Shown one piece after another: positions 15,605 through 24,108 of a stretch of DNA of 54,199 bases. The stretch lies in NCBI GenBank assembly GCA_002729525.1, contig PBYI01000068.1, positions 1 to 54,199 of the forward strand, read 5' to 3'. The stretch comes from Nocardioides sp. (lineage in GTDB: Bacteria > Actinomycetota > Actinomycetes > Propionibacteriales > Nocardioidaceae). Below the pieces are notes generated by a model. That model made no database searches. It had not been told where the DNA came from and saw only the letters and a program-made list of their open reading frames with translations. The first letter of the stretch is position 1; each line of letters begins with the position of its first letter. The position numbers were made by a program, and so were the translations under genes.

Positions 15605-16129
15605 CTAGTTCAGGACGACGATGCCGGCGTTGAGCGCGGTCGCGAACGCCACCCACGCGACGTACGGCACCATCAGCCAGGCGGCGACGGCCCGGCGGCG
15701 CGCGAACAGCACGGTCGTGACGACGACGACGGCTGCGAGCAGCACGACGATCTCGACCAGCGCGAGCGCGTAGGCGTCGGCGGCGAAGAACAGCGGCGTC
15801 CAGGCCGCGTTGAACACGAGCTGGACGCCCCAGGCGAGCAGCGCGCGATCGGCGCCGACCCGGCGCCACACCAGCCACGCGGCGACCGCCATCGCGACGT
15901 ACAGCACGGTCCAGACGGGCCCGAACAGCCACGACGGCGGGGCGTACGCCGGCAGCTCGAGCGCGTCGTACGTCGCCGACGCGCTGGAGGCGGCCACCCC
16001 GCCGAGGCCGGCGGCCACCGCGACGGCGACGCCGAGCGCGATCGCCACCGCGACCGACCGACGGCGGCCTGGCCCGGCCGAGGGCTCGGCGCGGTGAGCG
16101 GCGTGCGAGGGGGCGACGGTGCTGGTCAT
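15605..16129 (-). CDS. TspO/MBR-family membrane protein
   Basis: A 174-residue five-helix TspO protein. After a ~25-residue basic N-terminus, the conserved aromatic-rich segment YAPPSWLFGPVWTVLYVAMA (about 65-84) and LLAWGVQLVFNAAWTPLFF mark the family; TspO binds porphyrins and may help their degradation or transport. ATG 16129 has a GGAGG site 2 bases upstream in the minus-strand leader. Longer in-frame extensions cross the FKBP gene and are not credible. Confidence 0.88.
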   Translation of the reverse strand: MTSTVAPSHAAHRAEPSAGPGRRRSVAVAIALGVAVAVAAGLGGVAASSASATYDALELPAYAPPSWLFGPVWTVLYVAMAVAAWLVWRRVGADRALLAWGVQLVFNAAWTPLFFAADAYALALVEIVVLLAAVVVVTTVLFARRRAVAAWLMVPYVAWVAFATALNAGIVVLN

Positions 16130-16194
16130 GCCTCCATCGTGCGTCGCTGCGAGCGCGGGCCGGACACCCGAACGGACATGGTCCGGGGGATGCG

Positions 16195-16200
16195 TAGGCT
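16195..16200 (+). promoter_or_regulatory. -10 box for leaderless FKBP gene
   Basis: TAGGCT, 7 nt, then ATG 16208. Confidence 0.65.
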
Positions 16201-16207
16201 CGCGTCC

Positions 16208-16576
16208 ATGGACAAGCCCGAGATCGAGTTCCCCGACTTCGACCCGCCCGCCGACCTCGTGATCACCGACGTCACCGTGGGTGACGGCGACGAGGCCAAG
16301 GCCGGCCAGACCGTCGACGTGCACTACGTGGGCGTCGCCCACTCCACCGGCGAGGAGTTCGACGCCTCCTACAACCGCGGCACGCCGCTGTCGTTCCGCC
16401 TGGGCATCGGCCAGGTCATCGCCGGCTGGGACCAGGGCATCCAGGGCATGAAGGTCGGCGGCCGCCGCCAGATCGTCATCCCGCCGCACCTGGGCTACGG
16501 CGACCGTGGCGCCGGCGGCGTCATCAAGCCCGGCGAGACGCTGATCTTCGTCTGCGACCTGGTCGCGGTGCGCTGA
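16208..16576 (+). CDS. FKBP-type peptidyl-prolyl isomerase
   Basis: A 122-residue cytosolic FKBP domain with no signal peptide. The family pattern is complete: VDVHYVGVAHSTGEEFDASY, FRLGIGQVIAGWDQGIQGMK, GGRRQIVIPPHLGYGDRG, and a final strand LIFVCDLVAV. It catalyses cis-trans isomerisation of prolyl bonds in folding proteins. It is a single-gene unit: a leaderless start upstream and a long hairpin downstream. Confidence 0.95.
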   Translation: MDKPEIEFPDFDPPADLVITDVTVGDGDEAKAGQTVDVHYVGVAHSTGEEFDASYNRGTPLSFRLGIGQVIAGWDQGIQGMKVGGRRQIVIPPHLGYGDRGAGGVIKPGETLIFVCDLVAVR

Positions 16577-16623
16577 CCCGAGGCGTACTCCCCAGCACGC
16601 AGCAGCACCCGCAGCACGCACGA

Positions 16624-16664
16624 CGCCGCGGATCGGAGTCACTCGGTGACACCGATCCGCGGCG
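16624..16664. terminator. Long two-tier hairpin between FKBP and S4 genes
   Basis: CGCCGCGGATCGG (16624-16636) pairs over 13 bp with 16652-16664, and the 15-nt loop contains its own GTCAC/GTGAC stem. It lies between convergent genes. Confidence 0.75.
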
Positions 16665-16682
16665 TTCGTCGTCGTGGGCCCC

Positions 16683-16931
16683 CTACCAGGGGACGTTGAT
16701 CTCGCCCTCGGAATCGACGACCCGCGCGGCGGCCGCGGCCACGGAGACGACGTCGCCGACGGTCAGCTGCCGACCGCGCCGGCTCTCGGGCTCGCCGTTG
16801 ACCTTGACGACGCCGCCGGCCAGCACGTGCTTGGCCTCGGCGCCGCTCTCGACCAGGTTGGCCAGCTTCAGGAACTGACCGAGCTTGATCGACTCGTCGC
16901 TGATGGGGACGTCGACAGGTTCTGCAGCCAC
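16683..16931 (-). CDS. S4-domain RNA-binding protein
   Basis: An 82-residue single S4 domain (YbcJ/RluB-like small S4 type). The core IKLGQFLKLANLVESGAEAK, followed by HVLAGGVVKVNGEPESRRGR and QLTVGDVV, is the S4 alpha-L RNA-binding motif. The target RNA is unknown; rRNA or stalled ribosomal RNA are typical for the family. It starts at GTG 16931, only 5 nt after the stop of the DUF445 gene, and is probably translated by reinitiation from it. Confidence 0.85.
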   Translation of the reverse strand: MAAEPVDVPISDESIKLGQFLKLANLVESGAEAKHVLAGGVVKVNGEPESRRGRQLTVGDVVSVAAAAARVVDSEGEINVPW

Positions 16932-16936
16932 GTCGC

Positions 16937-18190
16937 TTAGTGAAGCACCACGACGAGCGTGTGGATCAGCACCCCTACGAGGAAGCCGACGACGGTGCCG
17001 TTGATCCGGATGAACTGGAGGTCGCGGCCGACGTGCAGCTCGATCCGCTCGGCGGCCTCCTGGCCGTCCCAGCGGGCGATCGTCTGGGAGATGACGGCGG
17101 TGAGCTCGCGGCCGTAGCGGTCGACGACGAAGACGACGGCGTCGGCGACCACGCGGTCGATGCGCTCGCGCAGCTCGGCGTCGTCGCGCAGCCGTGCCCC
17201 GAGGCGGCCGAGCTCGTCGTGCACGCGCCGCTGGACGGCTCCGTCGTCGTCGGCGAGCGAGGAGGTGAGCGCGCGGCGCAGCGCCTCCCACACCGACACC
17301 GCGGTGGCGACGACGGCCGGGTGCTCGAGCACCCGTTCCTTGAGCCGCTCGGTGCGCTCCTGGGTGGCCGGGTCGGTGAGCAGGTCGTGGGCGAGCCGGG
17401 CGAGCAGGTCGTCCATCGCGGCCCGGGCCCGGTGCTCGGGGTCGAACCGGATGTCGGAGACCCAGCGCACCAGCTCGCGGTGCGCGCGGGTGGTGACGGC
17501 GCGGTTGAGCGCGGCCGGCGCCCAGGAGGGGGCCCGCTCCTCGAGGACGTCGTACACGATGGCGGGGTTGGCCAGCAGCCACTCGTGCAGCTCGGCGAGC
17601 GCGAGGTCGACGAGGCCGCGGTGGGTGTCGTCGCGCAGCACCTCCTCGAGCAGCCCGCCGAGCAGCGGGGCGACCGCCTCCTCGCGCAGCCGCGGCAGCA
17701 GCGCCTCGGTGACCAGGGCCTCGACGTGGTCGTCGCGCACCCGGCGCAGCGCGGCGGAGGCGAGGACGGCCCCCTCGTCGGTGAGCCACCGCACGTGGGC
17801 GTCGTCGGCGAGCCACTCCCCCACCCGCGCGGCGGGTGCGACGCCGTGCAGCCGCTCGCGCACGACGTCCTCGGCCAGGAAGTTCTCCCCGACGAAGTCC
17901 TCCAGCCCGCGGCCGAGCTCGTCCTTGCGCCTCGGCACGAGCGCGGTGTGCGGGATCGGCAGGCCGAGCGGGTGGCGGAAGAGTGCGGTGACGGCGAACC
18001 AGTCGGCGACGGCGCCCACCATCGCGGCCTCGGCGCCGGCGTTGAGGAAGCCGAGCCAGCCGTCCTGCTCGAGGGTGAGCACGAAGACCACGGCGGCGCC
18101 GAGCAGGAGCGACAGCGCGAGCAGCCGCATCCGGCGCAGGGCCGCACGGCGGTCGTCGGCGGTGACGACGGGGCGGGTGGTCGGTGGCAC
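16937..18190 (-). CDS. DUF445 membrane-anchored protein
   Basis: A 417-residue DUF445 protein. A hydrophobic segment at about 24-43 is followed by the family signature GFLNAGAEAAMVGAVADWFA and VTALFRHPLGLPIPHTALVP. A long helical, charged middle follows, and a second hydrophobic segment ends the protein (GTVVGFLVGVLIHTLVVVLH). The termini are therefore likely membrane anchors around a large soluble helical domain. Its function is not established. The GTG start is 122 bp from the divergent metalloprotease gene, and the S4 gene follows in the same operon. Confidence 0.85.
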   Translation of the reverse strand: MPPTTRPVVTADDRRAALRRMRLLALSLLLGAAVVFVLTLEQDGWLGFLNAGAEAAMVGAVADWFAVTALFRHPLGLPIPHTALVPRRKDELGRGLEDFVGENFLAEDVVRERLHGVAPAARVGEWLADDAHVRWLTDEGAVLASAALRRVRDDHVEALVTEALLPRLREEAVAPLLGGLLEEVLRDDTHRGLVDLALAELHEWLLANPAIVYDVLEERAPSWAPAALNRAVTTRAHRELVRWVSDIRFDPEHRARAAMDDLLARLAHDLLTDPATQERTERLKERVLEHPAVVATAVSVWEALRRALTSSLADDDGAVQRRVHDELGRLGARLRDDAELRERIDRVVADAVVFVVDRYGRELTAVISQTIARWDGQEAAERIELHVGRDLQFIRINGTVVGFLVGVLIHTLVVVLH

Positions 18191-18259
18191 GGGGTGCAGT
18201 CTGGCAAGCGGGCGAAGCGCGCGGCATACGACGTCCCGCGTCCGGGCCCGCGCAGCACC

Positions 18260-18265
18260 TAGGGT
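18260..18265 (+). promoter_or_regulatory. -10 box of the secreted metalloprotease gene
   Basis: TAGGGT lies 47 nt before ATG 18313. Unlike its neighbours, this message would carry a short leader, with a CGGAG ribosome site about 10 nt before the ATG. Confidence 0.5.
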
Positions 18266-18312
18266 GCTCGTGCCAGCCCCGGCTCCCTTCCCCGACCGGA
18301 GTGAACACCAGC

Positions 18313-19878
18313 ATGTCCGACCGCGCCCCCCGGCGTCGCCGCGCCCGTCGCCCGGCGACGCCCCGCGCCACCGTCCTCACCGCCCTGCTGGGCGTGCTCG
18401 CCGCGAGCCTGCTCGCCGTGGCCGCCTCCCCGACGTACGCCGGGGGCGAGAGCGAGCCGAACCCCCGCCCGGTGGTCGCGACCCACCCGGCACTGGCTCG
18501 GGCGTCGGCGGTGATGACCGGCAGCACCGCAGGCGACGACGAGGCGACCCTCGCGCTGCGCGACCTGTTCCGGGCGCGGCCCTCGCTGGGCCCGGCCGAG
18601 GCCGAGCAGGCCGGCCGGCTGCTGGCGCGGCCGACGGACGGCGCGCGCGACCCGTACGGCGACGGCTACCGGGTGCCGAGCGCGACCCTGTGCAGCCGCG
18701 TGGTGTGCGTCCACTACGCGCGCCGCGGCGAGGACGCCCCGCCGAACCGCGCCTGGGCGCAGCGGGTGCTGAACGTGATGGACCAGGTGTGGCGCCACCA
18801 CGTCGGCCGGCTGGGCTACCGCACGCCGCCGTCGGACGGCGCCCGCGGCGGCGACGGCCGCTTCGACGTCTACCTGTCCGAGCTGGGCGACCAGGGTCTG
18901 TACGGCTACTGCGCGCCGGAGCGCCGGCTGGGCCGCTACCCGCGGCGTACGACGAGCTTCTGCGTGCTGGACAACGACTTCGCCCGCGCGCAGTTCGGCC
19001 GGGCGCCGATGGACACGCTGCGGGTGACCGCGGCGCACGAGTTCTTCCACGCGATCCAGTTCGGCTACGACTACCAGGAGGACCCGTGGTTCCTGGAGTC
19101 GACGGCGACGTGGATGGAGGAGAGGTTCGCTGACGACGTCAACGACAACCGGATCTACCTGCGCTACGGCCAGATGACGCGGCCGAACCTGCCGCTCGAC
19201 CTCTTCGACGCGGCCGGTTACGCGCACTACGGCAACTGGACGTTCTGGGAGTACCTCACCCGCCGGTACGGCGACGGCCTCGTCCGCCGGGTGCTCCAGC
19301 GCATCGGCACCGGTGGCGGCGCCCCCAACGAGTACTCCGTGCAGGCGCTCGACCACGTCCTCAGCCGCAAGGGCGGCCTGGCGAAGAACTACGCCGCCTT
19401 CGCCGCCGGCAACCTCGTGCCGGCCAAGACCTACCGCGAGGGCGCCCGGATGCCGACCGCGCCCGTCGTCGGCGGCGTCAAGCTCCATCGCGACCGCCCC
19501 GCCGCGCGCCGTGCCACGCGCGTGCGCCACCTGGCGTCGAAGAGCTACCTCGTGCGCCCGGACAAGTCGTTCCGCTCGCGCTCGTGGAAGCTGCTCGTCG
19601 ACGTGGACGGTCCTGCCGCGGCCTCCTCCCCGGCGGTGCGGGTCGGGGTCGTGCGAGCCGACGGGTCGGTCGGCCAGCGGGCTGTGCGGCTCGACGCACG
19701 GGGTGACGGTCGGCTCGTCGTCGGCTTCGGCCGGTCCCGGATCAAGTACGTGACGATCACGCTCGCGAACGTGTCGACGCGGTACACGTGCCTGAGGGGT
19801 ACGACGTACGCGTGCCAGGGGAACCCGCGGGACGACAACCGGAGGTTCGTGGTGGGGGTGCGGGCTTTCCGGAGGTGA
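18313..19878 (+). CDS. Secreted zinc metalloprotease, MXAN_6640-type
   Basis: A 521-residue exported protein. The signal peptide has a basic start (APRRRRARR), a hydrophobic core (VLTALLGVLAASLLAVAA) and likely cleavage after SPTYA, near residue 39. The zinc-binding helix is HEFFHAIQ, with His242, Glu243 and His246. A Glu-rich segment (FLESTATWMEERF) just after it could supply the third ligand. The C-terminal ~130 residues look like a beta-rich domain with a Cys pair (RYTCLRGTTYACQG). The family is known only from annotation and its substrate is not known. The ATG at 18313 is chosen because it places the signal peptide correctly. Confidence 0.8.
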   Translation: MSDRAPRRRRARRPATPRATVLTALLGVLAASLLAVAASPTYAGGESEPNPRPVVATHPALARASAVMTGSTAGDDEATLALRDLFRARPSLGPAEAEQAGRLLARPTDGARDPYGDGYRVPSATLCSRVVCVHYARRGEDAPPNRAWAQRVLNVMDQVWRHHVGRLGYRTPPSDGARGGDGRFDVYLSELGDQGLYGYCAPERRLGRYPRRTTSFCVLDNDFARAQFGRAPMDTLRVTAAHEFFHAIQFGYDYQEDPWFLESTATWMEERFADDVNDNRIYLRYGQMTRPNLPLDLFDAAGYAHYGNWTFWEYLTRRYGDGLVRRVLQRIGTGGGAPNEYSVQALDHVLSRKGGLAKNYAAFAAGNLVPAKTYREGARMPTAPVVGGVKLHRDRPAARRATRVRHLASKSYLVRPDKSFRSRSWKLLVDVDGPAAASSPAVRVGVVRADGSVGQRAVRLDARGDGRLVVGFGRSRIKYVTITLANVSTRYTCLRGTTYACQGNPRDDNRRFVVGVRAFRR

Positions 19879-19983
19879 GTATGACGGCGATCCCACCAAC
19901 CTCGCTCGGAAGCACTTGCGGCGGAGTGACACGCTGTACTGCGAAGCGGCGACGATGTTCCTGGTCAGGACCAAGCAGCCGGG

Positions 19984-20399
19984 TCAGTCGACCCGGTCGT
20001 CGCGCTCGGGCGGATGCGCGTACCACCCGCCGCCGGGGATCACGCCGTCCGGATACCGCGCCCGGAGCTCCTGGAGTCGGAGGTCGTCGGGGTCGAGCGG
20101 CAGCTCTTCCGTGTCGGAGCGCACCAGTTCGTAGGTGCGGTAGCAGAGGTAGCGCTGGCCGCTGGGCTGGTTCGCGACCAGGTCAGCCACGTAGTGCGCG
20201 GCCTGGTCGAGGTCGCCCCAGGCGACCGAGGCCAGGTTGATCCACCCCCCGTCGTCATCACGATCTCGACCACGGCGTTCGAGCCGTCGCCTCGAGGCGA
20301 GGTCACGACCAATCCATGCGGAGCCCCCGACTGCACCATGGCCACCGAGCCGAGGACGTCGACGAGGACGTCCCACCACGGATCGGACTCAGCGCTCAC
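19984..20399 (-). pseudogene. Hypothetical gene split by a -1 frameshift at a G6 run
   Basis: Two minus-strand frames join into one sensible protein of 138 residues. The first part (from GTG 20399) reads SAESDPWWDVLVDVLGSVAM and on to VVEIVMTTGG. The second continues WINLASVAWGDLDQAAHYVA and LVANQPSGQRYLCYRTYELV to the TGA at 19984. The switch is at six Gs (plus-strand Cs at 20245-20250); seven would restore the frame. In the zero frame the site reads G-GGG-GGT, which fits the -1 slippery pattern, so an indel, a sequencing error or programmed slippage are all possible. I do not recognise the family. A CATTCT box lies 6 nt before the GTG. Confidence 0.65.
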
Positions 20400-20424
20400 A
20401 GGGTGAGAATGGCACGGTCGAGGC

Positions 20425-22011
20425 TCAGACCGAGGTCGGCGGGAGCTGAGCCGACTCCGCGGCCCGGTCGGCGAGCTCGGTGCCCGCGCCGTCGTAGAGC
20501 TGGAAGCCGGTGTCGGCTCCGGCCCTCGTGGCCTGCGCGAGGTCCTCGTCGTACTGCGTGACCACCGCGACCGTGCCGTCGTACCCCTCGGCCTTGAGGC
20601 GACCGAGCGCGTCCAGGTTGTTGCCGTGGAACGGCATCGCCAGCAGCACGATCCGCACGTCGCTGCCCGTCGAGACCCGCTCCCACAGGTCCGGGTCCGT
20701 CGCGTCGCCCTCCAGCACCTCGAACCCCTGGGCGTTGAGCCGGTCGGCACGGTCGCGGGAGGTCTCGATGCCGATGACCGAGAGCCCGTACTCGTCACGC
20801 AACCGCTCGTACGCCGCACTGCCGACGCGACCCATGCCGAGCACGACCGCCTGGGCGTGCTGGACGTCGACCGGACGGTCCTCGGGGTGCAGCTGCTCGG
20901 GCTTGCGGATCGGCAGGAGGCGGCGCAGGGCGCGCACGAGGTACTCCGGGTGGCGGCCCGGCAGCGAGGCCAGCACGAACGACGTCGCCACGGCCGTGCC
21001 GAGCACCGTCACCCAGCCGTCGGCGAGCAGGTGCGCAGCGGCCACGGCGACGATCAGGCCGAACTCGGAGTAGTTGGTGAGCGCGATGCCGGTCATGCCC
21101 GACGTACGACGACGCAGGCCGCAGGCCCACAGCAGCGCAGCGAAGCCGAGCGTCTTCAGCGGCAGCAGCAGGAGCAGCAGGAGCGCCAGCACCAGCTCCC
21201 CCGGCGTCGGCAGACCGCCGAGTCCGATCGAGATGAAGAAGCCGACGAGCAGCAGGTCCTTCAGCGTGAACAGGCTCTTCGCGAGCTCGCCGGCGCGCGG
21301 GCCACCCGCGACCAGGGTGCCGACCACGAGCGCGCCGAGGTCACCCTTGAGACCGACCGCCTCGAACAGCGCGTAGCCCGGCACCAGCGCGAGCACCACA
21401 CCGAACAGCGGCAGCAGCTCGTCGTGACCGAGCGCGCCGAGCGCCCGGCGAGCCAGCCACGCCCCCGGCAGGAGCAGCACCAGCAGCACCGCCCACGGGC
21501 TCGGCGGGTGGCCCTCGACCACGGCCAGGAAGATCACGGCGGCGAGGTCCTGGAAGACCAGGATGCCGATCGCGGTGCGCCCGCCGAGGGAGCGGGAGGC
21601 GCTGCGCTCCTCGAGGTACTTCACCACGAAGACCGTCGAGGAGAACGACAGCGCGAAGCCGACCAGCAGCCACGTGCGCAGGCCGGCGTCGTCGAGCACC
21701 GCGAAGCCGAGCAGCCCGATCAGCCCCACCAGCAGTCCGCCGACGACCGTCGTGAACGCCATGTGCACCGACGCCGTCAGCCACACCTCGCGTCTGAGGA
21801 GCGAACGGACGTCGAGCTTGAGGCCCACGCCGAACAGCAGCACCGTCACGCCCAGGTCGGCGATCGTGTCGAGCGCCGGCACCTCCTCGACGCCCATCGC
21901 GAACAGCACGAAGCCCGACGCGAGGAAGCCGAGCAGCGGAGGCAGCCGGACGGCCGCCGCCGCCATACCGCCGACGAGCGCCACCAGCAGGATCGCCGAG
22001 GTGTCGTCCAT
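20425..22011 (-). CDS. Kef-type cation:proton antiporter with TrkA-N domain
   Basis: A 528-residue CPA2-family monovalent cation/H+ antiporter. About twelve hydrophobic segments fill residues 1-360; ALTNYSEFGLIVAVAAAHLL and SFSSTVFVVKYLEERSASRS are CPA2 signatures. The C-terminal Rossmann domain, opening AVVLGMGRVGSAAYERLRDE, is a TrkA-N/RCK nucleotide-binding regulator. It probably exports K+ or Na+ under stress. ATG 22011 has a GGAGGG site 4 nt upstream, which rules against the longer frame starting at 22038. Confidence 0.92.
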   Translation of the reverse strand: MDDTSAILLVALVGGMAAAAVRLPPLLGFLASGFVLFAMGVEEVPALDTIADLGVTVLLFGVGLKLDVRSLLRREVWLTASVHMAFTTVVGGLLVGLIGLLGFAVLDDAGLRTWLLVGFALSFSSTVFVVKYLEERSASRSLGGRTAIGILVFQDLAAVIFLAVVEGHPPSPWAVLLVLLLPGAWLARRALGALGHDELLPLFGVVLALVPGYALFEAVGLKGDLGALVVGTLVAGGPRAGELAKSLFTLKDLLLVGFFISIGLGGLPTPGELVLALLLLLLLPLKTLGFAALLWACGLRRRTSGMTGIALTNYSEFGLIVAVAAAHLLADGWVTVLGTAVATSFVLASLPGRHPEYLVRALRRLLPIRKPEQLHPEDRPVDVQHAQAVVLGMGRVGSAAYERLRDEYGLSVIGIETSRDRADRLNAQGFEVLEGDATDPDLWERVSTGSDVRIVLLAMPFHGNNLDALGRLKAEGYDGTVAVVTQYDEDLAQATRAGADTGFQLYDGAGTELADRAAESAQLPPTSV

Positions 22012-22210
22012 CAGCCCTCCGAAGCCATCCGCGTGCACTGCCCCGACGCCGCAGCCCAGATCAGGTCAGGCTCGTGCGACGTCGGAGCGCATTGTGCCGT
22101 GCGCGTTGGTCGGGAGTGTTTCGCCTCCTCGCAGGCGAGACCGTCGCCGTGCGTGCCGAGGTCGTCAGCACCGGTCGCCGGGGCGGCGGCTCTGGGTCGG
22201 CGTCGGCTGG
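22012..22210 (-). other. Antiporter upstream region with a hairpin
   Basis: A non-coding stretch between the antiporter start and the repeat array. It holds one hairpin (arms 22118-22126 and 22133-22141, 9 bp with one G-U pair) that would lie in a 5' leader of the antiporter message. No clear promoter was seen. Confidence 0.35.
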
Positions 22211-22599
22211 CGGTGGGTCATCAACCGAGCGTCGTCCGTGGACGGTTGACCATGCACCGCTCCCTGGCGCCGGCCGGGCCCGCGTACGCCCGGCGGTGAG
22301 TCATCAACCGAACGTCGACCGTGAACGGTTGACCACGCACCGCTCCCGATGTCAGCGGCCCGACGTACGCCCGGCGGTCAGTCATCAACCGAACGTCGAC
22401 CGTGAACGGTTGACCACGCACCGCTCCCCGACGCCGACCGGGCCGGCGTACGCCCGGCGGTGGGTCATCAACCGAACGTCGACCGTGAACGGTTGACCAC
22501 GCACCGCTCCCCGACGCCGACCGGGCCGGCGTACGCCCGGCGGTGAGCCATCAACCGAACGTCGACCGTGAACGGTTGACCACGCACCGCTCCCCGACG
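22211..22599. repeat. Array 1: five tandem ~83-bp repeats
   Basis: The sequence CATCAACC recurs at 22219, 22302, 22383, 22466 and 22549, giving periods of 83, 81, 83 and 83 bp. Each unit holds an inverted repeat CAACC-N17-GGTTG and then GACCACGCACCGC, and ends in a GTACGCCCGGCGG-like block. The 17-nt loop is identical in copies 2-5 and altered in copy 1. The period is not a multiple of three, so open frames across it are not coding. The last unit runs right up to the rnhA stop codon. The same unit occurs reversed at 32152-32456. Confidence 0.9.
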
Positions 22600-23106
22600 T
22601 CAGCGGCGCTCGCGGTACTCCGCCACGGCCATCGCGTCGACCAGGTCGTTCATCGGGTGCCCGGAGTGGCCCTTGACCCACCCGAACGCCACGTCGTCAC
22701 GCTCGCGGACCAGCTCGACGAGCGGCTCCCACAGGTCGCGGTTGGCGACCGGCTTGCGGGCGCTGTTGACCCAGCCGCGCTCCAGCCAGCCCTGCCACCA
22801 GCGGTCGCGGAAGCAGTTGACGACGTACGTCGAGTCGCTGACGACCAGCAGCGGGCCGTCGAGGGCGCGGACGGCCTCGAGCGCGGCGGTGACCTCCATG
22901 CGCTGGTTGGTCGTCGCCGGCTCGAAGCCCGACGCGCACAGCTGCTGGTCGACCGCCCAGGCCCAGCCGCCCGGGCCCGGATTGCCCGCGCAGGCGCCGT
23001 CGGTGAAGACCTCGCGGGCGCCCTCCGGCACCGGCATCGGCGGCTTGCTCGGGCGCTTGGCGCGGGTGGTGCGGGTGGGACGGGAGGTGCGGGAGTAGCT
23101 GGGCAC
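22600..23106 (-). CDS. rnhA: Ribonuclease HI
   Basis: A 168-residue RNase H type 1, which cuts RNA in RNA-DNA hybrids. All catalytic positions are visible: Asp36 (VFTDGACAGNPGPGG), Glu71 (NQRMEVTAA), Asp91 (VVSDSTYVVN), His147 (VKGHSGH) and Asp157. A basic ~25-residue N-terminal extension precedes the domain and may help substrate binding. GTG 23106 lies 6 nt after TAGCGT, so the mRNA is leaderless. The 3' end abuts the 83-bp repeat array. Confidence 0.94.
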   Translation of the reverse strand: MPSYSRTSRPTRTTRAKRPSKPPMPVPEGAREVFTDGACAGNPGPGGWAWAVDQQLCASGFEPATTNQRMEVTAALEAVRALDGPLLVVSDSTYVVNCFRDRWWQGWLERGWVNSARKPVANRDLWEPLVELVRERDDVAFGWVKGHSGHPMNDLVDAMAVAEYRERR

Positions 23107-23112
23107 GGCGGG

Positions 23113-23118
23113 ACGCTA
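23113..23118 (-). promoter_or_regulatory. -10 box for leaderless rnhA
   Basis: TAGCGT on the minus strand, 6 nt, then GTG 23106. Confidence 0.65.
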
Positions 23119-23136
23119 GCGGAGCACCGGGCCGGC

Positions 23137-23823
23137 TCAGTAGCCGCGGTAGCGGCCCGGGCGGTGGTTGAGGGCGAGCACCAGGTTGAGCAGGGCCGCC
23201 CCGAGCGCGGACAGCAGCACCAGGCCGGGCGAGGCCACCGTGAACGCGCTCAGCACGACGCACACGTCGAGCACCATCTGCACGTAGCCGGCCCGCAGGC
23301 CCAGGCGCTCCTGCGCCAGCAGCGCGAGGATGTTGAAGCCGCCCAGGCTCGAGCCGTGGCGGAAGACGATGAGCAGGCCGATGCCGATGAGCAGGTTGCC
23401 GGTGAGCACGGCGTACGCCGGCTCCATCTCGTCGAGCCCCAGTCCGCCGGCGACGTGCTCGTGCAGGCTCGCCAGCGAAGAGACCAGGACGACCGAGATC
23501 AGGCTGCGGATCGTGAACGACGGCCCCTTCTGGAACCAGCTGAGCGCGAAGAACGGCAGGTTGATCAGCACGAACATCACGCCGAACGGCAGCGACAGCC
23601 CGTAGGACAGCACCAGCGCGAGACCCGCCGTACCGCCCGTGGCGGCCCCCACCGACGACAGCAGGAACACGCCGAACGACACGACGTAGGTGCCGGTGAG
23701 GACGCCGAGGACGTCCTCGACGGGCGAGTGCGGGACGACCGGGGGTACGCCGTCGTCGGCAGGTCCGGAGGACGGCTGCGCGGCCGAGGCGGGCTCGGAC
23801 GAGGGTGGGGGTGCAGAGCTCAC
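23137..23823 (-). CDS. YitT-family membrane protein
   Basis: A 228-residue membrane protein with about five or six hydrophobic segments. The segments GVFLLSSVGAATGGTAGLAL and LLIVFRHGSSLGGFNILALL are the internally duplicated YitT (DUF161) motif. It lacks the usual C-terminal soluble DUF2179 domain. The first ~35 residues are a disordered Pro/Ser/Ala stretch. Its transport role is unknown. GTG 23823 lies 6 nt after a CAGAGT box; longer in-frame starts would run through intergenic DNA. Confidence 0.82.
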   Translation of the reverse strand: MSSAPPPSSEPASAAQPSSGPADDGVPPVVPHSPVEDVLGVLTGTYVVSFGVFLLSSVGAATGGTAGLALVLSYGLSLPFGVMFVLINLPFFALSWFQKGPSFTIRSLISVVLVSSLASLHEHVAGGLGLDEMEPAYAVLTGNLLIGIGLLIVFRHGSSLGGFNILALLAQERLGLRAGYVQMVLDVCVVLSAFTVASPGLVLLSALGAALLNLVLALNHRPGRYRGY

Positions 23824-24047
23824 CGGAGGACTCTGCTCCCTCCCGCGCGCGGCTGCCAAACCGCCGTCACCATCGGGCGGCGCACCCGGTCGGGTGTGGC
23901 GGTGGTCACTCGCCCGGGCGGATCGGACCCTCCGAGGCGAGACACGTCCGGTGGTATGTCGCACCAGGACCTGTGACTGTGTGAATCCGTGAGATTTGAC
24001 CCGTATGCCCCTGACCTGGCGCGACGGATTGGTTAGTGTTGACCCGC

Positions 24048-24090
24048 GGTCGTCCAGATCGCCTGTGGGGGGAGGTCTGGACGGCCGCTT
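24048..24090. other. Hairpin in the 285-bp YitT/ECF42 gap
   Basis: The gap 23824-24108 has no gene. It contains CGTCCAGA paired with TCTGGACG around a G-rich loop (GTGGGGGGAGG), with weaker GCGG/CCGC outer pairing. It could be a terminator for the ECF42 gene, which ends just beside it. TTGGTTAGTGTTGACC just upstream looks promoter-like, but no reading frame follows. Confidence 0.35.
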
Positions 24091-24108
24091 CCTCATGTCC
24101 GGAGCAGG

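Noticed and set aside
22221..22421. Short open frame with repeated peptide RGQPFTVDVRLMT across array 1
   Set aside because: The repeat period of 81-83 bp breaks the frame between copies, and the unit recurs in both orientations at another locus without a frame.
22211..22599. CRISPR array
   Set aside because: Four of the five 17-nt cores are identical, the units contain long conserved flanks, and no cas gene is present.
23955..23972. Small frame beginning MSHQDL in the YitT/ECF42 gap
   Set aside because: It stops after six codons, has no continuation in another frame that looks like a protein, and lacks a ribosome site.
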